DNA from: Pedobacter cryoconitis
Lineage (GTDB): Bacteria > Bacteroidota > Bacteroidia > Sphingobacteriales > Sphingobacteriaceae
Length of the DNA stretch: 64,000 nucleotides
Assembly: GCF_003259615.1 (NCBI RefSeq)
Contig: NZ_QLLR01000002.1
Location: 124,001 to 188,000 of the forward strand
Direction of reading: 5' to 3'
Position numbers and translations under genes: made by a program. Below are positions 9,858-18,055 of the stretch, in pieces; position 1 is the first letter of the stretch; the number at the start of each line of letters is the position of its first letter. The notes under the pieces are model-generated. The model was not told the origin of the DNA. It made no database searches and saw only the letters and a program-made list of their open reading frames with translations.

Positions 9858-11255
9858 TTAAAATTCGTTAATAAATAGATTATAATCACCCATTGCAGCT
9901 GATTTCAATAATAAAGCCTGCCATACATTGGTATAAGCAATATCACGATCGGTTTCTGCCCTGTTCAGCGCATAAAGTGCCTGCGTTAAATCAACAATCG
10001 TTGTCAACCCATTTTTATACAAAGTACTCTTCTGCAAATACGCCTCACTCGCTGCCTTCACTTGCACAGGAGCTTCATTATAATTGTCCATTGCATTTTT
10101 AATCTTGGTTTCAGCCAGCGCCAGCTGCGCATGTAATTGCTGATCAACCAGCTCATACTCATTCTGCAGACCACTGGAGATATAGCGCTGCGCTTTAACC
10201 TGCGGAGAATTGCGCAGGATCGTTGTTAAATTCCAGGTTACCCCAACACCGAATAAATAATTACCCCGGGTTGGATTCACACCATCGCCATAACTATGAG
10301 AATAAGCATTCAGGTTATTTGGATAATTAGCATCAAAACCTGACCCTCTGCCCTGTAAAATCCCAATTAAAGAAAAAGTCGGGTACGCCAGCTTTTTATA
10401 ATAATTCAATTGCTGATTACTCACCTCTATCCTGTTCTTATAGAACTTCAAAAGCGGATGTTCATTGAAATTTACGTTCGTATCCGCTACTAAAATTGAT
10501 TTCGGAACATGGTTAATCGAGGCCGTATCTACTTTAAAATCAGTAGCGGTAACTCCCATCAAAACACCCAGCTTATTTGCCTGCTCCTGTTCCAGGTCAA
10601 TGGACTTGGTTAGCGAAATCTTGGCATTAGAAACTTCAGCGGCAGCTAATGCAGAATCTACACCAGCGATCAGTCCGTTTTTTGCGCGCAGTGCAGCATT
10701 GTCTTTAAAAATCGTTGCTCTTTCCAGGTTCTTCTGCTGAGACTTGGTTAACCGCTGTGCTGCGAGCAAATTCAGATAAGCTGCAGACACCCGCACCTCA
10801 TGCTGGAATATCTCCTGGCTCAGGTCATTCTGGTCCCTTTTGAGGATTTCTTTCGAAACTTTGATCTTTTCACGGATTCTCCCGAAGCTGAAAAAATCCC
10901 AGTTTATATTACTGAGATACAACGCTCCAAAAGCAGCATTCCAATTTTGCTGGGCGAGCGCCGGGCCAGACGAAGCCGTGCTTAATCCGCCTAAAGCAGA
11001 AAGCGGTCCGTTCTGACCATTAATTGTTCCATAATCTTGCTGTGCAGCAAGAGTGAAATTTGGGAGATACTCCCTTCTGGCCTGTTCAACTGATTGTTTA
11101 GAGGCACTCACGTAATTGCCTTTTGCCTTTATCGTTCCATAGTTTGTAATTGCCGCATTCACCGCGTCCTTCATATTTAAGGTTTGCGCGTCAGCGGTTA
11201 TAGCAGTACACAGGAAAGAGGAAAAAAGAATGGTAGAAAATGATAATCGGGGCAT
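9858..11255 (-). CDS. TolC family outer membrane efflux protein
   Basis: The protein has 465 residues with a Sec signal peptide (about 1-23, ending ADAQ). It is rich in long amphipathic alpha-helices with heptads, in the two-fold repeat pattern of the OEP/TolC family, and has a conserved C-terminal helix (YKNGLTTIVDLTQALYALNRAETD) where TolC-type proteins carry a G-x-x-x-x-x-D-x-L-x-A motif. It would form the trans-periplasmic channel for the RND pump encoded directly downstream, and it is the first gene of the efflux operon. Confidence 0.92.
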   Translation of the reverse strand: MPRLSFSTILFSSFLCTAITADAQTLNMKDAVNAAITNYGTIKAKGNYVSASKQSVEQARREYLPNFTLAAQQDYGTINGQNGPLSALGGLSTASSGPALAQQNWNAAFGALYLSNINWDFFSFGRIREKIKVSKEILKRDQNDLSQEIFQHEVRVSAAYLNLLAAQRLTKSQQKNLERATIFKDNAALRAKNGLIAGVDSALAAAEVSNAKISLTKSIDLEQEQANKLGVLMGVTATDFKVDTASINHVPKSILVADTNVNFNEHPLLKFYKNRIEVSNQQLNYYKKLAYPTFSLIGILQGRGSGFDANYPNNLNAYSHSYGDGVNPTRGNYLFGVGVTWNLTTILRNSPQVKAQRYISSGLQNEYELVDQQLHAQLALAETKIKNAMDNYNEAPVQVKAASEAYLQKSTLYKNGLTTIVDLTQALYALNRAETDRDIAYTNVWQALLLKSAAMGDYNLFINEF

Positions 11256-11307
11256 TAGATTGATGTTAAATTAAATCTATAATCTACTTAGTGTTTGTTG
11301 TACATGA

Positions 11308-11315
11308 CAAAAGTA
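11308..11315 (-). promoter_or_regulatory. Candidate -7 box for the tolC-RND-adaptor operon
   Basis: The minus strand reads TACTTTTG, matching the Bacteroidota -7 consensus TAnnTTTG, 52 bp upstream of the tolC-like ATG. No TTG is found at the preferred 17-23 bp upstream, so this is a weak call. The rest of the 290-bp gap (11256-11545) shows no gene. Confidence 0.35.
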
Positions 11316-11545
11316 TCTGTTAGAACATCAACCGGAAATATTCAGTTCAAATCAATACTTATTAAATTCAAACAATTAACCCAAAAACTGCTTATTTAAG
11401 GCTATTTAGAACGAAATACGGGCTTCGCAGTGGAAATAAAGGAGCAATTACGCAGCTATCAGCTTTAAAAATCTTTTAAATGACAATAGACTGACGCTCA
11501 AAGCCGCAAAATCAGCCCCTTTTCTCGCTTTATGGCCCATTAGAC

Positions 11546-12196
11546 CTATAAATCGACCATAATCTGACCAGGTTTCTGATAAATGATTGTTTTAATAAAA
11601 CCCCCATAATAAAAATCTGTTTTTAAGATACTATAGCGCTGTTCTTCAAAAAAATGCTCCGTATTTACCAATGTTTTTGCTTCTACGGATGAAATCTTAC
11701 TGAAAAACAAGTACATAGACTTTAACAATAACAATTGCCAATGTTTACCCGCTTTTTCCGTGTAATAAAAATCCGCAAAAAGCCATTTTCCTCCAGATTT
11801 AAGCAAACCATGGAGCTGATTGAAGATCAACTGGATACTAGCCGCCGAAAAATTATCAAAAAAGAAAGCAGTGATCAGCACATCATAAACCCCTGATGGC
11901 TTAAAATCTTCCATTGCCGCATGAATATATTCTACTTTATTCCCTTTGACCGCTCTTTTTTTTGACAGCTCAAGCATTTTGGATGAAATCTCGATATAGG
12001 TAATACTTAAACCAGAAGAATGAACCTTAGCTATTTCCTCCAGAATCCACCCTGTCCCCCCCCCTGCTATCAAAACAGTACTGTTTGCAGGAATTGCACT
12101 CAACTGCTGAATCTGTGCTTTGACCTGTGACCGGAAAAAGATCATCCTGCTCAGTACATCGTAATACCCCGCAATACTGTCGTAATTATTCTTCAT
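11546..12196 (-). CDS. Class I SAM-dependent methyltransferase
   Basis: The protein has 216 residues. The SAM-binding motif I is TVLIAGGGTGWILEEIA (residues about 39-55), followed by the acidic strand-2 motif ITYIEISSKMLELSKKRA and the YDVLITAFFFDNF strand-4 region. This is the layout of small-molecule Rossmann methyltransferases. It starts 20 bp after the UbiA-like gene, so the two form a pair in which one could attach a prenyl or similar group and the other methylate the product. A nine-G run (12056-12064 on the plus strand as C9) encodes the glycine motif. Confidence 0.75.
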   Translation of the reverse strand: MKNNYDSIAGYYDVLSRMIFFRSQVKAQIQQLSAIPANSTVLIAGGGTGWILEEIAKVHSSGLSITYIEISSKMLELSKKRAVKGNKVEYIHAAMEDFKPSGVYDVLITAFFFDNFSAASIQLIFNQLHGLLKSGGKWLFADFYYTEKAGKHWQLLLLKSMYLFFSKISSVEAKTLVNTEHFFEEQRYSILKTDFYYGGFIKTIIYQKPGQIMVDL

Positions 12197-12216
12197 TTCC
12201 GTCTGTTAAAAGCAAA

Positions 12217-13125
12217 TTAAATAAACTGCATGGCAATAATACCACAGATCGCCTTCACCATAATCAGCCCGTCGATGACGATAAGATAATAAAATATTTT
12301 CTTTCTTTTGTTCATCGAATAAGCAACCCATGCAGTTAAGAAAAAAGGAATCAGGTTAAAAATGATCCTGGATGGCGGAAAATGTTCAATACGGGCAAAA
12401 ACCAGCAGCGATATTATTCCCGTTACCAGCAGCGGAATGAGTACATAAAATATTGTTTTTTTAAGCCCAATTCTAACCACAAAGGTCTTCAGCTGATTGT
12501 TTGAATCAATTGCATAATCCTTCATATCAAACATGATCGCGTTTACCGTACAGAACATCCAGTTTTTTACAAAAAGAAAATACCACAGCGTGGTTCTGGT
12601 TACATCAATGCCGGACTCTATTTTCAGCAAGATCAGCGGCAATAAATTTGCAGTGGCCGCCCATACAAACCCGATAATGAAAGGCTTCAGCCAGCCCGTA
12701 TTTCGTAAATTGAGGTTAAAGAAAAATACAGGCACTAAACCATAGTATAAAATAGCCATGGCCAGGATGATACCAACAACCATCCAGTATTCAAACGGTA
12801 AATGTAAAATTGCCTCAAAATTACTGAGTACCATATAGAAAATCAGTCCTCCGCAAACCATACTCAGCAAAAGCTGGCTTAACCGTATAAAATTACGATG
12901 TTCCCCATACCATGCCGTTCTGGGATTTTGAGTTTTCTGACTATTGGTCGCCCCCATATACGCATAAGTATAATAGATTATTGGAGCAAGAAATAACAAA
13001 ATGTAGTAATTTAAGGAGTTAAAAGGTACTTTTAACTGTAAAGTCGACTCTATAGTTAAGGCTACGGCCAGTAAACCAATAAAATAATTGCCAAAAAATA
13101 TAAACTTTATAATTTTTAAACCCAT
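12217..13125 (-). CDS. UbiA-like prenyltransferase family membrane protein, first Asp motif missing
   Basis: The protein has 302 residues with about eight or nine membrane segments. The loop NAIMFDMKDYAIDSNNQLKT (about residues 190-210) matches the second UbiA motif, D-x-x-D-x-x-x-D, followed by the usual KT-x-x-V-x-x-G. At the place of the first motif (N/D-D-x-x-D-x-x-x-D) the sequence is YMGATNSQKTQNPRTAWYG, with no Asp. UbiA enzymes use both motifs to bind the Mg-diphosphate of the prenyl donor, so activity here may be altered or lost. It is followed by a methyltransferase gene 20 bp downstream, a pairing seen in quinone-type pathways. The precise role is not known. Confidence 0.6.
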   Translation of the reverse strand: MGLKIIKFIFFGNYFIGLLAVALTIESTLQLKVPFNSLNYYILLFLAPIIYYTYAYMGATNSQKTQNPRTAWYGEHRNFIRLSQLLLSMVCGGLIFYMVLSNFEAILHLPFEYWMVVGIILAMAILYYGLVPVFFFNLNLRNTGWLKPFIIGFVWAATANLLPLILLKIESGIDVTRTTLWYFLFVKNWMFCTVNAIMFDMKDYAIDSNNQLKTFVVRIGLKKTIFYVLIPLLVTGIISLLVFARIEHFPPSRIIFNLIPFFLTAWVAYSMNKRKKIFYYLIVIDGLIMVKAICGIIAMQFI

Positions 13126-13177
13126 TATAAGATTTCCTGAGCTGGTTTGAGAATCTGCATTAATTTGTAATTGCTAT

Positions 13178-13645
13178 TTAATGGTATTTTTTAAGAATAT
13201 CTTCTATTCTGGCATCAGGAACGAGATCCGTTACTGCAATTAACTTAATCTTTTTAAAATCAGGATGTAAAGTATTGATTACATAATTATTGCACTCGGG
13301 CATTACAGCCGATGGGACTTTCAAAACAGGTACCCTTAAATCATCAAACCACTTATTGCCAATCGGCTGACAATGACTATAATCATAAGGATCACGCCAA
13401 TCCGGGTCCAGTTTACTTTCTTCGACCGTACTGATCAGCAAATCATCAGGAATTTCAATAAAAACAGTTCTAAAGTCCTGATTGAATCCCACTCCCTGTC
13501 GTCTTACCATATTTTCCATGAAAGCCAGCGGAATATTTTCTGCGCAGTAAATTACAGGCTTTCCTGTAGAAGCCCACCGCCCATTGGCACCAGAAGCAGT
13601 AAGTGAACCCGCATAATTTTTATGCCCTATTCTGAATACGATCAT
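13178..13645 (-). CDS. RES domain toxin of an Xre/RES toxin-antitoxin system
   Basis: The protein has 155 residues. The RES fold signature residues are present in order: Arg in VFRIGHKNY near the start, Glu in YCAENIPLAFMEN, and Ser in VPSAVMPECNNYVINTLHPDF. The H-P-x-F ending is also typical. Characterised RES toxins (ParT, MbcT, Res) act on NAD+ or transfer ADP-ribose. The gene lies 8 bp after the antitoxin-like gene at 13654-14100, the standard antitoxin-first order. The length fits the family (about 150-160 aa). Confidence 0.88.
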   Translation of the reverse strand: MIVFRIGHKNYAGSLTASGANGRWASTGKPVIYCAENIPLAFMENMVRRQGVGFNQDFRTVFIEIPDDLLISTVEESKLDPDWRDPYDYSHCQPIGNKWFDDLRVPVLKVPSAVMPECNNYVINTLHPDFKKIKLIAVTDLVPDARIEDILKKYH

Positions 13646-13653
13646 TTGTCTAC

Positions 13654-14100
13654 TTAAACAGCGTCACCATAAGCCATTTTCAAGAGTTCATCTGCAACCA
13701 GATCTACCCCACCCGGAGTTGTTAACCAGTCCATAGGACGCTCTTTTGAATTCCAGAAAGGCTTATTTAACCAGTAGCTAAACTCGTCTACAGTGCCAAA
13801 TAACTCCACTCCTTTTTTATAAAGGCCTATGAGTTTAAGCAAATGCTCCCCATAAACAGGCTCTAATAATTTCTTCTGCTCTTTATAATTGCTGATGGTC
13901 CGGGATGATATATTAATCAGGTCTGCCAATGATTTATTTGAAATATTAATCGCTTCCGCAAAATCATAGAATAAACCGGGTTTTAATCCCTGTCTCGCAT
14001 ATTGAAAGACCTTCATATCATCACTTACATCGATGGCATTAAACTTAACGCGAAGTGTCTCTGTACGTTTATCCGAAAGTAATACACTTGTAGCTGACAT
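13654..14100 (-). CDS. Xre/MbcA/ParS-type antitoxin (DUF2384-like)
   Basis: The protein has 148 residues. An Xre-like DNA-binding region lies about 45-90 (INISNKSLADLINISSRTISNYKEQ). A C-terminal toxin-binding region of the MbcA/ParS/Xre type (VELFGTVDEFSYWLNKPFWNSKERPMDWLTTPGGVD) is recognised by the W-L-x-x-P ... R-P-M-D-W-L-x-T-P-x-G pattern. It neutralises the RES toxin encoded directly downstream and should repress its own promoter. The upstream region holds two interleaved inverted repeats that could be its operators. Confidence 0.88.
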   Translation of the reverse strand: MSATSVLLSDKRTETLRVKFNAIDVSDDMKVFQYARQGLKPGLFYDFAEAINISNKSLADLINISSRTISNYKEQKKLLEPVYGEHLLKLIGLYKKGVELFGTVDEFSYWLNKPFWNSKERPMDWLTTPGGVDLVADELLKMAYGDAV

Positions 14101-14115
14101 ATCCTTGAGTTTTAG

Positions 14116-14163
14116 AACACTAATATACGAATTTTTTCAATATCAGTGTTGAAAATATTCGTA
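14116..14163. promoter_or_regulatory. Interleaved inverted repeats upstream of the Xre/RES operon
   Basis: Two inverted repeats interlock in the order A-B-A'-B'. A is 14116-14126 (AACACTAATAT) and A' is 14140-14150, matching in 10 of 11 positions. B is 14126-14138 (TACGAATTTTTTC) and B' is 14151-14163, matching in 12 of 13. They sit 16-63 bp upstream of the antitoxin ATG, where autorepression sites are expected. Binding by the Xre antitoxin is inferred. Confidence 0.6.
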
Positions 14164-14192
14164 CATCCATTTAGCTTCTGCACTAAACAGTC

Positions 14193-16772
14193 TTATTTAC
14201 TTCGCTGTGACGATAAACGCGCTGCCCGGGCTAAATTATCCGTTGCCTGTAAGATTTTCGCCTTCAGACGCGGATTATAATCCGGATGATTTTTAAGAAA
14301 ATCACGTACTATACCCGCAGCTGCTGCACTTTGATAATATCCGAATGTAGCTTGTAACCACGACTGTGGAAAGAAAATATCACCAGTAGCCTGAATTTCC
14401 GCTAACAACTCGAGGCTTTTCTCTAAATAAACGACACTATGCTGCTGACGCAAAGGATGATGCAAATAGTATAAAGCAGCCAGCACATTAGACTCTTTTG
14501 CCCTGTTTGCAGGAAATCTCAAACTATCAAAAAAATCATCCCTCACCCCTTGTTTTGCCGAAACAGCCGGCATAATGAACTCAAAGCGCTTTTTACGGTC
14601 AGGATTTGTAATTCTGGACTCCTGTATCGGTAAAATGGCAATATCAGCATCATCCCTTACCGCCAGAGAAAGTGCCAGGCTGGTATAATCATCCTCAGAA
14701 AGCGTGATGCCCGGAGGTGCTTTCTGGCTTTTCCAGATCTGATACAACTTATTTCTTGCCGCCGGACTTAGAAAAATGTCCTGATAGGCTTTAAAAAGTT
14801 GTTTTTTATTGTTGCTGCTTTTTTGCTGCAGCATCGCATCCCATAATTTATTTTCCAGCGCAGCTGATAAAAGCTGTCTTTCTTTAACAGCACTGAATTG
14901 CCAGTAAATTGTGCTGATATAATTGCTGAGCAACCTGACATTCAGCTCCTCCCCCTCTTTAGCCAATCCCTGGCTAAACAGCGTTAATAAAGCAGCAGGC
15001 TGAATATTTTTACCACTTAACATCTGCTCATATAAAGAGATATAGGCAACCGCGCGATGCAATGGCTTTTCCAGACCAAACAAATACTGCTGAACAGCAG
15101 GATCAACCGGCCACTCTCCATACCCATCACCAGCCGAGTTAAAAAGAATAAATAATGGCTTATCTAACCCTGCAGCCTCTTTAAGTTCCAGCTGTGCCGT
15201 TACTAAATCCGCACTGATCACTTTAACACGGTCAGGATAAAACAAAGTTACCTCAAAACTTTGCGGCCATACCCTTTGCGCTCCCAGCTCAGCTTGCTGG
15301 GTAATGATTAAACTGCTGATTTTATCTCCCTGGTAAATGATCTTATAATCAATTACAGGTCTGCCGTTCTCATTTACCCATACTTTATTCCATTTCTCCA
15401 GATCAACAGGCGTATGGCTATCCAGAATCCGGATCAGGTCCGGCCATGAAGCATTGCTATTTGCAAATTTCTTTAAATATTCTCTGACCCCTTGCTGAAA
15501 CTTATCTTTTCCCATCAGCTTTTCCAGCTGCTGCATCATAATCGGAGCCTTATGGTAAATGATATTCCCATAAAGTGTGCCCGCATCCTTTAAATTATCC
15601 AGCGGCTGACGAATAGGATTAGCGCCTGCAGTACGATCAACCGCATAAGCTGCAGGAAAATGATCAATCAGGAACTTAAGCGCATAATTATCCTTCCCAT
15701 CTGCTTCCTCCGCACTTTTATCTGCCATAAAATTGGCAAAAACCTCCTTCATCCAAACATCAGAAAACCAGTCCATCGTGACCAGATCGCCAAACCACAT
15801 ATGGGCAGTTTCATGTGAAATCAGGTTATTACGCGCATTCAGCTGATCTTTAGTTGCACCAGCATCCAAAAACAAACTAGCCGCTTTATACTGTATGGCA
15901 CCCGGATGTTCCATTCCGCCAAACTGAAAATCAGGAATAGCTACAAATCCGAATTTCTGGAAAGGATAAGGAATCCCGGTCCAGTCTTCCAGGTATTTTA
16001 AAGCCGCAGAATGAATCGCATATATTGCAGGCAAACTGGGTTTAATTTTGGCAGCATCCGTTTCCCGGTATAGAAAACTTGCCCGTTGTGTATTTACAAT
16101 CCCTTTGTCAAGCTGAAACTTACCCGCTGCAAATGCAAACAAATAAGTACTTAACAGATCAGAAGTTTTATAATGGTAAGTTTTACGCTCCTGTTTCTGC
16201 ACCGTATCTTTCAGCTCCGCATTCGCTATTGCTTTCCAATCTTTAGGTAAATGAAGCGTTAAAGTATAAGTAGCCTTCAAATCAGGCTGATCAAAACAAG
16301 GAAAAACCGTTCTTGCCCTGTCCGGCACAAATAAAGTATACAGATAATCAGTATTCCTGTTTAATGCGCCATCACCTGCCCGGAATAGAATCCGGACCTC
16401 ATTGTCCCCTTTCTTTAAAAACTCAGGAAGAAGGATCAGATGTTCTTTACTATGGGTTACCGGAGCTGTTTTACCGTTAATAGTCAGTAAGCTGATTTTT
16501 GCAGGATCTTCTTTAAAATCAAGCTGCAAAGGTGTTCTGACACTACTCAGCTTAAAATTCAGAATTTCATGTGCAGCAATCCCTTTATTCTTTTCAGCTG
16601 GAATATCAAGTTCAAGCGTATAATGAATAGCCGTCAGCACAGCTTTACGATAAAGTGCCAGTGACCTGCTCACCCCATTTTCCACTACAGGGACCACAGG
16701 CCCTGCTTTTCGCGAAGAACAGGAAGTCAATACAATAACCAGGAATAACAATATTTTGTAGCGAAAAACCAT
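14193..16772 (-). CDS. M1 family metallopeptidase (aminopeptidase N-like lipoprotein)
   Basis: The protein has 859 residues. The N-terminus is a lipoprotein signal with lipobox VLTSC. The catalytic zinc motif HETAHMWFG is followed by the downstream Glu in WMKEVFANF (HExxH-x18-E). The exopeptidase motif appears as GGMEHPGAI, close to the canonical G-A/G-M-E-N, with His in the Asn place. The family layout is an N-terminal beta-saddle, the thermolysin-like domain and a C-terminal helical ERAP1-like domain; the total length fits. It would trim N-terminal residues from peptides on the envelope side. It lies 12 bp after the CobW-type GTPase gene and is probably co-transcribed. Confidence 0.92.
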   Translation of the reverse strand: MVFRYKILLFLVIVLTSCSSRKAGPVVPVVENGVSRSLALYRKAVLTAIHYTLELDIPAEKNKGIAAHEILNFKLSSVRTPLQLDFKEDPAKISLLTINGKTAPVTHSKEHLILLPEFLKKGDNEVRILFRAGDGALNRNTDYLYTLFVPDRARTVFPCFDQPDLKATYTLTLHLPKDWKAIANAELKDTVQKQERKTYHYKTSDLLSTYLFAFAAGKFQLDKGIVNTQRASFLYRETDAAKIKPSLPAIYAIHSAALKYLEDWTGIPYPFQKFGFVAIPDFQFGGMEHPGAIQYKAASLFLDAGATKDQLNARNNLISHETAHMWFGDLVTMDWFSDVWMKEVFANFMADKSAEEADGKDNYALKFLIDHFPAAYAVDRTAGANPIRQPLDNLKDAGTLYGNIIYHKAPIMMQQLEKLMGKDKFQQGVREYLKKFANSNASWPDLIRILDSHTPVDLEKWNKVWVNENGRPVIDYKIIYQGDKISSLIITQQAELGAQRVWPQSFEVTLFYPDRVKVISADLVTAQLELKEAAGLDKPLFILFNSAGDGYGEWPVDPAVQQYLFGLEKPLHRAVAYISLYEQMLSGKNIQPAALLTLFSQGLAKEGEELNVRLLSNYISTIYWQFSAVKERQLLSAALENKLWDAMLQQKSSNNKKQLFKAYQDIFLSPAARNKLYQIWKSQKAPPGITLSEDDYTSLALSLAVRDDADIAILPIQESRITNPDRKKRFEFIMPAVSAKQGVRDDFFDSLRFPANRAKESNVLAALYYLHHPLRQQHSVVYLEKSLELLAEIQATGDIFFPQSWLQATFGYYQSAAAAGIVRDFLKNHPDYNPRLKAKILQATDNLARAARLSSQRSK

Positions 16773-16784
16773 GCCGGCAATTTA

Positions 16785-17819
16785 CTATTTTAGTTCAGAT
16801 TCAGAATATAAACAAGTACGAAACATTTTATCGAAACCGAACACTTTAAGCCCTTTCCCAATCACAACAATCTTTGTTTCTTTAATTTCATCAGGTAACC
16901 AGTTCTCTCCAAGTGTGATAGAAAGTGATTTTCCTACAGTTTGCAAGATGATCCTGCTTTGAAAAAGATGGCTGTAAATAACTCCCTTGATCCGGTATAC
17001 ATTGGCCGACTGTACAATCAGAAAAACCATCATCCGATGCTCCAGCTCTTCAATATTTAAACTCTCTTTATACTTTAAAAGGATAGTTTCAATATCACTA
17101 TGCTCATGTTTTTGATGAGAAGCAGTAAAAGCCATCAGAGGCTGCTTTTCATCCGTGCCATTACTCAGACTGAACATTCCTTTTGGCGTTGAAACAGGCT
17201 TTGGATTGCTGTAGAAATTGGCAAAACGCTCTCTGGCAAACAGTTTACGTACCTGGAAATCATCCTGGGTGGCAATTAATATCTCTGCAAACGGATTGAT
17301 AGCTTTCAAAACAGCCTGCAACTCTTTCAGATAATCCGCACTCACCCGCTCTATCTTATTTAATAAGATACTATCACTAAAGGCGATCTGTTTAATCGCT
17401 TCCGGGCGCTCCTTTAACTGATCTTCAATCAATTCCGCATCGACAATACAAATGACCCTTTTTAAATCATATCCCCTTTTCACCTGGTCCATCGTTAAAA
17501 AAGGATGCGCAATATTTGCAGGGTCAGCAATTCCTGTAGCCTCTATAATCAAATGATCCCAGGAATCCTTTTTATCCCATAAATTATTTAAAATCTCAAA
17601 AAGGTCATCATTCAGCGTACAGCAAATACACCCATTATTCAATTCCACGATCTCTTCGTCCCCTTTAATAATCAGTCCGGCATCAATACTTTCTGAACCG
17701 ATCTCATTCTCAATGATCGCAAAACGGGTATCCTTCATCTTTGAAATTACCGCATTCAGGACTGTTGTTTTTCCCGCACCTAAAAATCCTGTGAGGATCG
17801 TTACTTCTTTTGCCTTCAT
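16785..17819 (-). CDS. CobW/P47K family GTP-binding metallochaperone (G3E GTPase)
   Basis: The protein has 344 residues. Walker A is GFLGAGKTTVLN, the G3E metal-binding motif is CICCTLNDD (CxCC), and the base-recognition motif is NKIE in SILLNKIERV. A CobW_C domain follows at about 230-340. Characterised members deliver zinc or cobalt to target metalloenzymes using GTP. It shares an operon with a zinc-dependent M1 aminopeptidase 12 bp downstream, which suggests zinc delivery rather than a role in the cobalamin locus over 30 kb away. The metal cannot be assigned from sequence. Confidence 0.9.
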   Translation of the reverse strand: MKAKEVTILTGFLGAGKTTVLNAVISKMKDTRFAIIENEIGSESIDAGLIIKGDEEIVELNNGCICCTLNDDLFEILNNLWDKKDSWDHLIIEATGIADPANIAHPFLTMDQVKRGYDLKRVICIVDAELIEDQLKERPEAIKQIAFSDSILLNKIERVSADYLKELQAVLKAINPFAEILIATQDDFQVRKLFARERFANFYSNPKPVSTPKGMFSLSNGTDEKQPLMAFTASHQKHEHSDIETILLKYKESLNIEELEHRMMVFLIVQSANVYRIKGVIYSHLFQSRIILQTVGKSLSITLGENWLPDEIKETKIVVIGKGLKVFGFDKMFRTCLYSESELK

Positions 17820-17853
17820 ATAATCATTGAAATTTGAGCTGCCTGCTGATTTA

Positions 17854-17885
17854 CAAACTTACTATTTACACCCTGTTTTTGCCAA
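17854..17885 (-). promoter_or_regulatory. Bacteroidota-type promoter of the cobW-like/aminopeptidase operon
   Basis: The minus strand has a -33 TTG (17883-17885, as TTTG) and, 21 bp later, a -7 box TAAGTTTG (17854-17861), matching TTG-N17..23-TAnnTTTG. Transcription would start near 17847, leaving a leader of about 28 nt before the ATG at 17819. Confidence 0.6.
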
Positions 17886-18055
17886 ATAAAATAATGTTCC
17901 ATACTGCACTTTGTAAATTTTATGTGGTTCGGGATATTTTCCCGGTAATATTTTTTCAATATTGCCTAAAAGATGTACATTGCCAGACAAAGATACGCAA
18001 ATGCAATATTGTTGCGAAATAAATATTACGTTGAATACTAATCAAACACACAATA

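Noticed and set aside
11555..11562. GACCATAA, matching the TetR half-site, near the end of the methyltransferase gene; a similar TTATGGTC at 31650-31657 in the ATP-grasp gene
   Set aside because: Both lie inside coding sequence with no paired half-site at the right spacing and no adjacent -7 box, so they are probably chance matches.
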